Part shown: one piece after another, positions 1-7,402 of the stretch
How the letters are laid out: the number at the start of each line of letters is the position of its first letter
How positions within the stretch are numbered: position 1 is the first letter of the stretch
Assembly (NCBI GenBank): GCA_013414705.1
Contig: CP058705.1
Location: forward strand, 2,731,715 to 2,739,116
Direction of reading: 5' to 3'
Length of the DNA stretch: 7,402 nt
DNA from: Defluviicoccus sp.
GTDB taxonomy: Bacteria > Pseudomonadota > Alphaproteobacteria > Rhodospirillales > Defluviicoccaceae
Notes under the pieces: model-generated
Told to the model about the DNA's origin: nothing
Seen by the model: the letters and a program-made list of their open reading frames with translations, nothing else
The model's database searches: none
Program-made: the position numbers and the translations under genes

Positions 1-72
1 CTGATGCTCCGTCACCATCCGGACCGCGCGCTCGCGGACCTCAGGCGAAAACTTGTTCGTCGTCTTGCTCAT
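1..72 (-). CDS. IS3-family transposase OrfA, 5' fragment (runs off window)
   Basis: Reading the minus strand from the ATG at 72 gives 24 codons, MSKTTNKFSPEVRERAVRMV then TEHQ, before the window edge. This is the characteristic N-terminus of an IS3-family OrfA, the helix-turn-helix protein that binds the element ends and is normally fused to the DDE OrfB product by frameshifting. A GGAG just upstream (minus strand) is a plausible ribosome binding site, and the element's terminal sequence follows at 111-125. Only the start is visible, so intactness of the element cannot be judged. The family call is from recalled family sequences. Confidence 0.8.
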   Translation of the reverse strand, partial: MSKTTNKFSPEVRERAVRMVTEHQ

Positions 73-125
73 CCTGGCTCCACCTTCTCAAGAGTTGGAG
101 CCTCCAGCAATCCCGGGGCGGTTCA
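73..125 (-). mobile_element. Left end of an IS3-family element with terminal inverted repeat
   Basis: Read on the minus strand from 125, the sequence begins TGAACCGCCCCGGGA. This matches the TGAACCGCCCCGG-type terminus common in IS3-family elements and lies about 50 bp before the OrfA start codon. The ISAs1 transposase reading frame resumes at 126, so 125/126 is the insertion junction. The other end and any 3-4 bp target duplication lie outside the window. Confidence 0.75.
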
Positions 126-387
126 AAGCCTCCGCCTACCTGCAGGCCGCGCGTGCACACTGGTCGATCGAGAACGGCCTCCACTGGCTGCTCGACGTCG
201 TCTTCGACGAGGACCGGGCCCGCAACCGCAAGGACCACGGACCGGAAAACCTCGCGATACTGCGCAAACTCGCCCTCAACGTCCTGCAACCAGCCCGACC
301 CGGCATCTCCATCCGCCGAAAACGCAAACGCTCCGGATGGTCCAACGACTTCGCCAGATCCATCCTCGGCCAAATGCGATAGCCCTG
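126..387 (+). pseudogene. ISAs1-family transposase, C-terminal remnant
   Basis: The frame ending at the TAG at 380-382 encodes about 85 residues of an ISAs1-family DDE transposase C-terminus. It contains RAHWSIENGLHWLLDVVF, then DEDRARNRKDH and PENLAILRKLALNVL, all diagnostic of the family. The usual protein is about 370 residues, so over three quarters is missing: the 5' part is displaced by the IS3-family element at 125/126. The stop codon is followed by CCCTG (383-387). Together with the preceding GCGATAG this resembles an ISAs1 right end (CAGGGCTATCGC inverted), so the right boundary is set at 387 as inference. If the IS3 element is complete, the rest of ISAs1 should resume beyond the window. 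It is non-functional here. Confidence 0.8.
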
Positions 388-431
388 TGGGCGGGACGGT
401 GCCGCATCGCCTTGGCCTGGACGAACAGCTA

Positions 432-449
432 GAGCGGTTTCTGATCGGT
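432..449 (+). repeat. IS630 left terminal inverted repeat
   Basis: GAGCGGTTTCTGATCGGT pairs with the right end with two mismatches (repeat positions 7 and 16), and TA at 430-431 flanks it. Confidence 0.88.
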
Positions 450-524
450 ATGAATCGTAAGGGGATTCACAAAGGGCTGAAAATCTGATTCAGGATGCTG
501 GCTGGGGCAAGGAGGCCAGCATGG

Positions 525-1469
525 ATGGGTCAGCCTCTTTCGATAGATTTACGCACGCGGCTGTTAGCGGCGATCGATGCGGGGATGAGTTGCCGAGCGG
601 CCGCGGCCCGGTTCGGCGTGGCACCTTCGACGGCGATCCGGTGGCAGGCGCAGCGGCTCGTGACTGGCAACGCCGTACCCAAGCGCCAAGGTGGCGACAT
701 GCGCTCGCATCGCGTCGAGGAACGCCGCGAGGAGATCCTGGCGCTGTGGGAAGCGCGCAAGGACATCACGCTCGATGAGCTTCGCGAGCACCTCGCCGGC
801 ATCGGCTTGACGGTGGCGAACTCGACGCTCCACCGCTTCTTCGTGCGCCATTCCATCACGCGGAAAAAAGACCGGCCACGCGGTCGAGCAGGACCGTCCC
901 GACGTCTTGAAGCAGCGCCGGGCCTGGTTCGACAGTCAGCTCGACCTCAATCCTGACCGGCTCGTGTTCATCGACGAGACGTGGACCGCGACCAACATGG
1001 CACGCAGCCATGGCCGCTCCCCAGGGGCGAACGCCTGCGGATGGGCTTCCCGCACGGCCACCGCAAGACCACGACGCTGGTCGCGGGGCTGCGGAAGAGC
1101 GGCATGGTCGCGCCCATGGTGCTCGACGGACCGATCAACGGCGAGTGGTTCGAAGCCTACGTGGCCCAAGTCCTCGCGCCCGATCTGCGTCGCGGCGACA
1201 TCGTCATCATGGACAACCTGTCGAGCCACAAGCGCGCATCGGTGCGCGAGTTGGTCGAGGCCGCCGGCGCAACCCTGCTGTTCCTCCCGCCCTACAGCCC
1301 AGACTTCAATCCCATCGAAAAAGCCTTCGCCCGCCTCAAAGCCATGCTCCGCAAGGCCGCCGAGCGAACCGTCCAGGGCCTCTGGGAGCTCATCGGCAAA
1401 CTCCTCGACTTCTTCCAGCCCGCCGAATGCGCCAACTACTTCAGCTCGTGCGGCTATGACCCAGACTGA
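525..1469 (+). pseudogene. IS630-family transposase, two frames plus an extra frameshift
   Basis: The ATG at 525 (MGQPLSIDLRTRLLAAIDAG) has AAGGAGG at 509-515 and matches the family start, so the in-frame ATG at 495 is not used. The N-terminal HTH part runs in one frame to an A6 run (864-869). Homology then continues in the +1 frame (KKTGHAVEQDRPDVL, then RLVFIDETW). Such A-run splits are common in this family and fit programmed frameshifting; without it translation stops at 956. At about 1019-1022 the frame breaks again: one C seems missing from the run before AGGGG, and SPRGERLRMGF continues in the original frame. The DDE residues are all present: D at 973, D at 1212 (IVIMDN), E at 1317 (NPIEK). 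The last two have the DD34E spacing typical of the family. The second break probably disables the enzyme unless it is a sequencing error. Confidence 0.85.
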
Positions 1470-1482
1470 TCAGAATCCGCTC
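1465..1482 (-). repeat. IS630 right terminal inverted repeat
   Basis: On the minus strand it reads GAGCGGATTCTGATCAGT from 1482. It overlaps the transposase stop codon (TGA 1467-1469), and TA at 1483-1484 flanks it. Confidence 0.88.
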
Positions 1483-1574
1483 TAGTATAGAAATTTATAT
1501 CGACGGTGCGATCGGGTGGAGCTCGATCAGACCAAACCGTGCTCCAACGGTTTGAGTTCTCGGGCAAGTTAATC

Positions 1575-1598
1575 CGGTCAAGCGGTTGCGCTTGACCG
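1575..1598 (+). repeat. 10-bp perfect inverted repeat in ahcY leader
   Basis: CGGTCAAGCG and CGCTTGACCG are separated by GTTG. There is no T-tract after it (GCAAATTG follows), so it is not a typical intrinsic terminator. It could be a leader hairpin or a repressor operator. Confidence 0.6.
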
Positions 1599-1666
1599 CA
1601 AATTGCTGCAGGTAAATGGACAGGAGCGACGGCGGCCGGTATCGTGCTGCCCGTTTGAGCACGCAT

Positions 1667-1691
1667 CGATCAGATCGAAGCGATCTGATCG
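1667..1691 (+). repeat. 11-bp perfect inverted repeat (CGATCAGATCG) in ahcY leader
   Basis: CGATCAGATCG, AAG, CGATCTGATCG. The same 11-mer recurs downstream of ahcY at 3313-3323 inside another long stem. It may be a hairpin or a dyad operator. Confidence 0.65.
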
Positions 1692-1719
1692 GATGGTTGT
1701 GCGCCAGTCGTTTGCTTTC

Positions 1720-1766
1720 CAGAGCAGCTCAATCGAAGCGAGTGAGCTTGATCGCATCTTGCTCTG
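1720..1766 (+). repeat. Two-part long hairpin just before ahcY
   Basis: CAGAGCA (1720-1726) pairs with TGCTCTG (1760-1766). Directly inside, GCTCA (1727-1731) pairs with TGAGC (1743-1747), leaving an asymmetric internal loop of 12 nt on the 3' side. The structure ends 25 bases before the SD-like AGGA at 1791. Confidence 0.5.
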
Positions 1767-1808
1767 AGCGATGAACTTCCCAATACCCTCAGGAACCATG
1801 GATACCAA

Positions 1809-3233
<1,425 letters not shown>

Positions 3234-3241
3234 CGCCATAA

Positions 3242-3273
3242 CCGCTCAAGCAGGCATCGCGTGAGCGGCTTTT
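3242..3273 (+). terminator. Intrinsic terminator of ahcY
   Basis: It starts 8 bp after the ahcY stop. CCGCTCA (3242-3248) pairs with TGAGCGG (3262-3268), extended by GC/GC past an A.G mismatch, and is followed by CTTTTA. The GC-rich stem and short T-tract are those of a Rho-independent terminator, though the T-run is only four bases. Confidence 0.65.
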
Positions 3274-3303
3274 ACGCGTTCCAGAGCCTGGACAGGTAAA
3301 GTC

Positions 3304-3346
3304 AGGTCCGTACGATCAGATCGGTTCACTCTGATCGTACGGACCT
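3304..3346. repeat. 17-bp perfect inverted repeat between convergent genes
   Basis: AGGTCCGTACGATCAGA (3304-3320) is exactly repeated in inverse at 3330-3346 around a 9-nt loop. It lies between ahcY and the convergent gene ending at 3383. Neither strand has a T-tract after the stem, so it is not a classical terminator. It could act as a bidirectional RNA end-stabilising hairpin or a protein site. It contains CGATCAGATCG, shared with the ahcY leader. Confidence 0.8.
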
Positions 3347-3382
3347 CTCGCCGCGCCGATCCGCCGTCTCGACGTCACCGGA

Positions 3383-5515
3383 TTACGCGGCCCGGTCCAT
3401 CTGGTCCATCTGGCGCAGCAGCTCGCCATACAGCGGTCCGAGCAGTTCACGAACGCCCCAGACGAACGAGCCGGGGTTGTCGTAGGTGACAAGACCATTG
3501 CGCCCGTGGACGACGCAGCCGATCCCGGACTGATGCGTGACCAGTACCGGCTTGCCCTGCGCGAGCATGGCCAGCGCGAGGTCCTCGCCCTGCGGTGAGC
3601 GTGCCGGAATGGCGACGAAGTCGGCCGCATCCAGGAACTCACCGAACCGTTCGGCCGGGATATCGCCCAGGAAGCGGCAGCGTGAGCCAAGCGCAACACG
3701 GCTGGCACGCTCCTGCAGTTCGCCGCGCAGCGCGCCGTCACCCGCGTAGACGAACTGCACGCCGGGATGGCCGGCACAGACGATCAACATCGCCTCGAAC
3801 AGAATATCCGCGCCGCCGTGCCAGCCAATGTCGCCGGCGAACAGCACCACCGGCGCGGTCGGCTCCAGCGCCAGCGCCCGCTTCGCGACCGACAGCCGCG
3901 CCAACGTCTGCTCTGCGTGCGATGGTGTTGCTTCGCGAGCTGGCGCCTCGACAGCCGCTGCCACGGGTGCAGCCGTCTCGGCCGCCGGGGCTTCTGCACC
4001 CGTGGCCTTTTCTTTCTGTTCGACCTCCGATCCGCGTATCTCGACTTCCGCGACTTTGGCCCGTGTGACTTCGGTGCGCACGATCTCGGCCCCTGCACCG
4101 TCGTGCCCTGCGTCCTCGATGCGAACGACTTCTGCGTGGGTGATGTCGACGACGTCGAAACGCACTGCGTGTGCCTCGATCCTCGTCCGCCGTCGCCTCA
4201 ATGGTCCGCTCCTCGCGGATTTCGGCCCACGCAACCTCACCCTGAAACGTCATTGCCGACGCCGCTTCCGATGTTCCTTCGGTCATACTGACCGCAGGTA
4301 TGGCCGAATTTCCGCCGTCGGTTTCCGTCAGAACAGGCGGGTTCGACCGATCTGTGGTTCTGACATCGGCAGACGACCGATCCGAGACTTCGGCTACATC
4401 CGTCGCTGATGGCGCCGGAGCTTTGCCTCGCCCCGTCACCAAGCGTACCAACCTGGACAACAGACTGCCGCGGCGCTGGTTGCTGGCGGGCGTCGATGAC
4501 GTCACGGGCGCCGCGTCTACTGTCTCGAAGCGAGTCGCGACCGCCCCTTCGCTCAGCGCCGACGCCGTTTCAAACGCGGGCGTCACGATTGCCTCGCCGA
4601 CGACCGGCGCTTCAGAGACTGCCTCTTCAATCCGGATTTCGGTAATCGCTTCCCGCCGATCGGACGTCATCTCACCCGTCGCCATTTCATCCGTCGGGAG
4701 CAGGATCGCGTCATGCGCGTGCGCCGGCACATTCTGCAGGTCGACAACAAGCGGTGCGGGTGTGAGGGAAAGAGCGCCTTCGACGCTTTCTCCTGCGGGA
4801 TCGGCACGAAATTGCCAGAGCGGTATCGCCGGTTCGTCCAGCCAGTGTACGGGGACGGGCTCGCCGAGTTCGACCGACGGCCGGGACGGCGACAGGCGCC
4901 CCGCACGATAGGGCACCCGCACCGTCGGCGCATGAGGCTCGCGGACAGGAGCGATCGATGTGTCAGCGTCGCTGCCGGGCCTTACGACCGTCTTCTCGGA
5001 TTGCTCGACCGCCATGGCGGCCTCATCGACCTGACGATCCGCCTCCGCGTCCCCGGCAAAGGCCTCTACTGCCGCAGCGACCGGTGCCTCGGCGACCAAT
5101 GCCTCCGCGGCTGACGCCTCCTTGTCGTTGAACCGTTCGTCTGCTGCAACATCCGCCATGACGTTAAGCATCGGGTGCAGAGCCGCGATCAGGTCGTGTG
5201 CTTCCGCTGTTCTGATCTCGATACTGGTCGGATCGAAGCGGACATGCACATGCGTCATCCCGTTCGCCATTGCTGCCCGCCATGCCTCGGAGACGCGATC
5301 CCGATACCCCCGAACTGCAGTTGCAGGCTGGCTGTCTCGCCCACGAACAGCGGCTTTGCCCCGCCGTCCTCGTGACGGGCAAAGATGTAGACCGCGGGCT
5401 CGTCGATCCACGCCGTTCCCGTCCGCAGAACGGCAAAGTCGTAACGCTTGCCGCTCTCTCCACTCCAAACGGCAAGATGCGGTGAACAAAGCGGCAGTGT
5501 GCGCGGCAGATACAT
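3383..5515 (-). pseudogene. GIY-YIG-like domain, long linker and GT4 C-terminal half in one frame-broken gene
   Basis: ATG at 5515 has AAGGAG (5523-5528) with 7-nt spacing. Correcting two one-base indels gives one protein of about 710 residues ending at TAA 3383-3385. Residues ~25-120 resemble a GIY-YIG domain: VYIF (42-45), LFVGE (56-60), YRDR (71-74), E105, and P115/N118 in HPMLN. Residues ~120-550 are low-complexity, rich in Ala, Glu, Val and Thr, with a basic patch near 348-365. Residues ~554-690 match the C-terminal Rossmann half of GT4 glycosyltransferases: VVLFAGD, FVYAGDG, FLGDIP and QGKPVLV. The N-terminal GT-B half is absent and the EX7E position is degenerate. The breaks are a C5 run (5307-5311), probably one C short, and one extra base near 4181. 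High third-position GC persists across both breaks, so the gene was coding until recently or the breaks are sequencing errors. The function is unknown. A TTGACA lies at 5659-5664 (minus strand) without a clear -10. Confidence 0.6.
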
Positions 5516-5701
5516 CAGACGGCTCCTTACGTCCCACAGACAGCGCGCGACTCGGTTACCGGGTGTGGAAGACGCTCCCTTTCGCCCTCCACCTCGTGTT
5601 TTCCACAGCCAATTCTTGGCCGCTCTCGCTGTTCGCTGCGCCTTTCTGAAATGTGGGATGTCAACTCGCGGGCGACGAGATTTGTTTCAATCGGCTCGCA
5701 A

Positions 5702-6418
5702 TTAGGGGCGGAGTGTCCCGTCATCGATGCCGCGGCCCTCGACACACGAGTCCAGGTCGTCGCTGAGCTGTGCCGACGGCCAGCCGCAGAGCTCGGCCTC
5801 GCGGGCGACATCCATCATCCGTGCCAAGACCACCGGTTCCTGTGCGCCGCAGGTCACGAAATTGCCATTGAAGACAAAGGCCGGGACGCCGTTGATGCCC
5901 AGCCGGTGGGCGCGCGCATTTTCGGCATAAATGACTGAAAGGTCGCCCTCACCCGCGAGGTAGGGGCGGACCGTCCGCGGGTCGAGCCCGAGTTCGCTGG
6001 CGATGGTAACCAGCACGCGCAGGTCGCCGATGTCTCGTCCACGCACGAAGTGGTGGAAGAACAGGGCTTCGACCATCAGCTCCGCACGCCCGTTCAAGGA
6101 CGCAAGCCGGACCAGCCGGTGGGCGTTCACCGTGTTGGGGGTGCGACGGATGTTCTCGAAGTCGAAATCGATCTCTACCGACTGACCAACGTCGGCAATC
6201 GCCGCATGCACCCGGCTGACCCGCGCCTCGCTGCCGAATTTGCGGATCAGGTGCGTGGTACGCTCGATCCCTTCCGAAGGCAGGTCCGGGTTGAGCAGAA
6301 ACGGCCACCAATAGAGCTCGATTCGCTCCGCCGGACGCAGGGCGATGGCCCGCTCCAGTTGCCGCTTGCCGATGTAGCACCAGGGGCACCCAGGGTCGAA
6401 TATCACCTGTATCTGCAT
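5702..6418 (-). CDS. DsbA/FrnE-family thioredoxin-fold oxidoreductase
   Basis: The 238-residue product has a CPWC redox motif at 11-14 in DPGCPWCYIGKRQLE, an inserted helical region, and the cis-proline loop GVPAFVFNG at 177-185. This is the layout of the FrnE / 2-hydroxychromene-2-carboxylate isomerase-like branch of the DsbA family. Members with CxxC act as cytoplasmic disulfide oxidoreductases or isomerases, while isomerases of the branch use glutathione. There is no signal peptide. The frame stays open upstream to 6619, but that part is Arg-rich and unlike the family; the ATG at 6418 gives the usual N-terminus and length, with only a weak GGA upstream. It is divergent from hspQ and 186 bp upstream of the GIY-YIG/GT gene on the same strand, so it may be its own transcription unit. 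The substrate cannot be told from sequence. Confidence 0.88.
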   Translation of the reverse strand: MQIQVIFDPGCPWCYIGKRQLERAIALRPAERIELYWWPFLLNPDLPSEGIERTTHLIRKFGSEARVSRVHAAIADVGQSVEIDFDFENIRRTPNTVNAHRLVRLASLNGRAELMVEALFFHHFVRGRDIGDLRVLVTIASELGLDPRTVRPYLAGEGDLSVIYAENARAHRLGINGVPAFVFNGNFVTCGAQEPVVLARMMDVAREAELCGWPSAQLSDDLDSCVEGRGIDDGTLRP

Positions 6419-6495
6419 GCGAGTCCGAAAACGAAGGTCAGGAAACCAGCGGCGATACGCCCCTCCACCCGCGGCGGCATTCTGGCGCGAGTGCG

Positions 6496-6501
6496 AGTAT
6501 A
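6496..6501 (-). promoter_or_regulatory. Possible -10 box for the FrnE-like gene
   Basis: On the minus strand TATACT (5 of 6 to TATAAT) lies about 78 bp before the ATG at 6418. The region 18 bp further upstream reads TTCCGC, a poor -35. The 277-bp divergent spacer (6419-6695) otherwise holds only this and the hspQ signals; I see no gene in it. Confidence 0.3.
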
Positions 6502-6642
6502 CCGCAAAAATCCTGCGTGGCGGAACCGGATGCTCCCGGGTGTTCAGTGTGCACGACTGGCACGTCATGTGACGGGAAAGACGCGGCACGCCTGGGTGTT
6601 GCCTCGAAACAGGGCGCACAGAAACAACCCCGGTCGCGGACC

Positions 6643-6672
6643 CTTGAAAACGACCCCGACACGTCGCTAACT
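6643..6672 (+). promoter_or_regulatory. Possible heat-shock (sigma-32-type) promoter of hspQ
   Basis: CTTGAAA at 6643-6649 equals the sigma-32 -35 consensus. After 17 nt comes CTAACT (6667-6672), a weak -10. The implied transcript leader would be very short (about 15 nt), which counts against it. hspQ is heat-inducible in E. coli, so such a site is expected, but the -10 match is poor. Confidence 0.3.
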
Positions 6673-6695
6673 GAAAAGGTGAGGAGGGATCTGTG

Positions 6696-7028
6696 GTGAG
6701 CGAAAGCAGAAATGCGAAATTCCGGATCGGGGAGGTGGTGCGGCACCGATACTACCCATTCCGCGGCGTGATTTTTGACGTCGATCCGACCTTCTCGAAT
6801 ACCGAAGAATGGTGGCTGTCGATCCCGGAGAACGTGCGGCCACACAAGGACCAGCCGTTCTACCACCTGCTGGCAGAAAACTCCGAGAGCACGTACATCG
6901 CCTATGTGTCCGAGCAGAATCTGCTCCCGGACGTGAGCGGCGAGCCAATCTCGCATCCACAGGTGGACGAAATCTTCGGCGGCATCGAAGACGGTCGCTA
7001 CGTCGCGCGTCGCTCACTGGCCCACTGA
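6696..7028 (+). CDS. hspQ: Heat shock protein HspQ (hemimethylated-DNA-binding YccV family)
   Basis: The 110-residue protein is nearly all one YccV-like domain. It has KFRIGEVVRHRYYPFRGVIF then DVDPTF, WWLSIP, DQPFYHLLAE and YVSEQNLLPD, all hallmark segments of HspQ. In E. coli HspQ binds hemimethylated oriC DNA in vitro, promotes degradation of a mutant DnaA and acts as a Lon specificity-enhancing factor. The length matches the family (about 105). Two GTG codons are adjacent (6693 and 6696); GAGGAGG at 6681-6687 is 8 nt from the second and 5 nt from the first, so 6696 is preferred. It is divergent from the FrnE-like gene and convergent with the GT2 gene 82 bp downstream. No clear terminator is visible after it. 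Confidence 0.93.
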   Translation: MSESRNAKFRIGEVVRHRYYPFRGVIFDVDPTFSNTEEWWLSIPENVRPHKDQPFYHLLAENSESTYIAYVSEQNLLPDVSGEPISHPQVDEIFGGIEDGRYVARRSLAH

Positions 7029-7110
7029 GGACATCACCCCACAGAAAACCCCGTGCAGAACCACCTGCGAGCCAGAACAGCCGATCCTCCCCAAGATTTC
7101 TTCGGAAGTT

Positions 7111-7402
7111 TTACCGGTAACGGGCGCTGAGATACTGCGGCGAGACCCCATGCTGTAGAGCACGAGCAGCAGCATGTTGCGCAGTGGCCGCAGCAAGTAG
7201 CCGTCCCGGCGGTATTTGTCGGCAGAGGTTACCGCTGTTGCCGCCAACAGTTGTAACCGGTCGCGGCCGATCCTGCGGACGATATCTACGTCTTCCATCA
7301 GTGGCAGCATCTTGTAGCCGCCCAGTTGCTCGTAGAAGGTGCGACCGATCAACAGTCCCTGATCGCCGTACGGCAACCGCAGCAGCCGGCTGCGCAGGCG
7401 GA
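7111..7402 (-). pseudogene. GT2-family glycosyltransferase, C-terminal part with a late frameshift
   Basis: The frame enters from the window edge and reads LPYGDQGLLIGRTFYEQLGG, then LPLMEDVDIVRRI and AVTSADKYRRDGYLLRPLRN. These match the C-terminal part of family 2 glycosyltransferases related to the TIGR04283 group. EDVD is the acceptor/catalytic-base region, and the hydrophobic RNMLLLVLYSMG is probably membrane-associated. After SMG the frame runs into non-homologous residues and stops at 7014. If the C4 run at 7146-7149 had one more C, the end would read VSPQYLSARYR and stop at TAA 7111-7113, which looks native. The break affects only about the last 11 residues, so the enzyme could still work. 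The donor and acceptor are unknown, and most of the gene lies beyond the window. Confidence 0.75.

Larger units (their letters stand above)
432..1482 (+). mobile_element. Complete IS630-family insertion sequence (1051 bp)
   Basis: Near-identical inverted ends (GAGCGG[T/A]TTCTGATC[G/A]GT, 16 of 18 positions) lie at 432-449 and 1465-1482. They are flanked on both sides by TA (430-431 and 1483-1484), the target duplicated by IS630/Tc1-mariner elements. The size is normal for the family and the element holds one transposase gene in split frames. It sits 44 bp from the ISAs1 remnant and immediately upstream of the ahcY leader, so it may have replaced or altered the original ahcY upstream region. 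The transposase carries a second frame break, so autonomous movement is doubtful. Confidence 0.9.
1485..1808 (+). promoter_or_regulatory. Hairpin-rich ahcY leader, possible structured mRNA leader
   Basis: This 324-bp stretch has no convincing gene. It contains four inverted repeats in succession: an 8-bp stem (1533-1540 with 1547-1554), a 10-bp perfect stem with loop GTTG (1575-1584 with 1589-1598), an 11-bp perfect stem with loop AAG (1667-1677 with 1681-1691), and a two-part stem (1720-1731 pairing with 1743-1747 and 1760-1766). A -35-like TTGACC lies at 1592-1597, but no good -10 follows. AT-rich hexamers (TATAGA 1486-1491, TTATAT 1495-1500) abut the IS630 end. I do not recognise the known SAH or SAM-II riboswitch consensus here. 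That regulatory RNA acts on ahcY is inference from the position and folding potential. Confidence 0.4.

Noticed and set aside
1531..1766. CRISPR array
   Set aside because: The repeats are inverted pairs of differing sequence, not regularly spaced direct repeats.
1616..1774. 52-codon plus-strand ORF in the ahcY leader (MDRSDGGRYRAARLST...)
   Set aside because: It is Arg/Ser-rich with no recognisable motif and a badly spaced SD, and its sequence is explained by the palindromic stems it spans.
1485..1808. Known SAH or SAM-II riboswitch
   Set aside because: The conserved cores I recall for these classes (e.g. GAGGAGCG-type for SAH) are not present in recognisable order.
3738..5537. Continuous 599-residue minus-strand frame taken as a complete protein
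   Set aside because: Its first ~70 and last ~150 residues are out-of-frame Arg-rich translations. The real protein switches frame near 5307 and 4181, where homology and codon bias move.
5599..5607. DnaA-box-like TTTTCCACA
   Set aside because: It is a single copy with no cluster, no AT-rich unwinding region and no dnaA/dnaN neighbours, so it gives no support for an origin.
6419..6619. 67-residue N-terminal extension of the FrnE-like protein
   Set aside because: It is Arg-rich and unlike the family, with no ribosome binding site at its first ATG. The ATG at 6418 gives the standard thioredoxin-fold start.

Overview
The window is GC-rich, with a strong third-position GC bias in its real genes. 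It carries an alphaproteobacterial-type S-adenosylhomocysteine hydrolase, an HspQ, a FrnE-like thioredoxin-fold protein and Ala/Glu/Val-rich linkers. Together these suggest an alphaproteobacterium, most likely of the Rhodospirillales kind. This placement is inferred from recalled family resemblance, not from a search.

Layout. Positions 1-1484 are insertion-sequence debris. The 5' end of an IS3-family element (minus strand, leaving the window at base 1) sits inside an ISAs1-family transposase and leaves only its C-terminal ~85 codons. A complete IS630-family element (432-1482, TA-flanked) follows; its transposase is split by an A-run frameshift and by a second, probably disabling, one-base deletion. 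A hairpin-rich non-coding leader (1485-1808) precedes ahcY (plus strand), whose start lies in an 11-bp tandem duplication containing an overlapping micro-ORF. A terminator-like hairpin and then a 17-bp perfect stem separate ahcY from a convergent minus-strand gene.

That minus-strand gene (5515 to 3383, about 710 codons when two indels are corrected) is the most unusual item. It encodes a GIY-YIG-like N-terminal domain, a long low-complexity linker, and only the C-terminal (nucleotide-sugar-binding) half of a GT4-type glycosyltransferase with a degenerate EX7E motif. Upstream on the same strand is a FrnE/DsbA-family gene. hspQ is divergent from it. The window ends in the C-terminus of a GT2 glycosyltransferase (minus strand).

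The genes do not form one pathway: AhcY serves the methyl cycle, HspQ and the FrnE-like protein are stress/redox functions, and the two glycosyltransferase-like genes suggest envelope or glycan work nearby. Four one-base frame breaks occur in the window outside the IS630 A-run. Three look like a C/G run shortened by one base, so sequence quality must be weighed against real gene decay.
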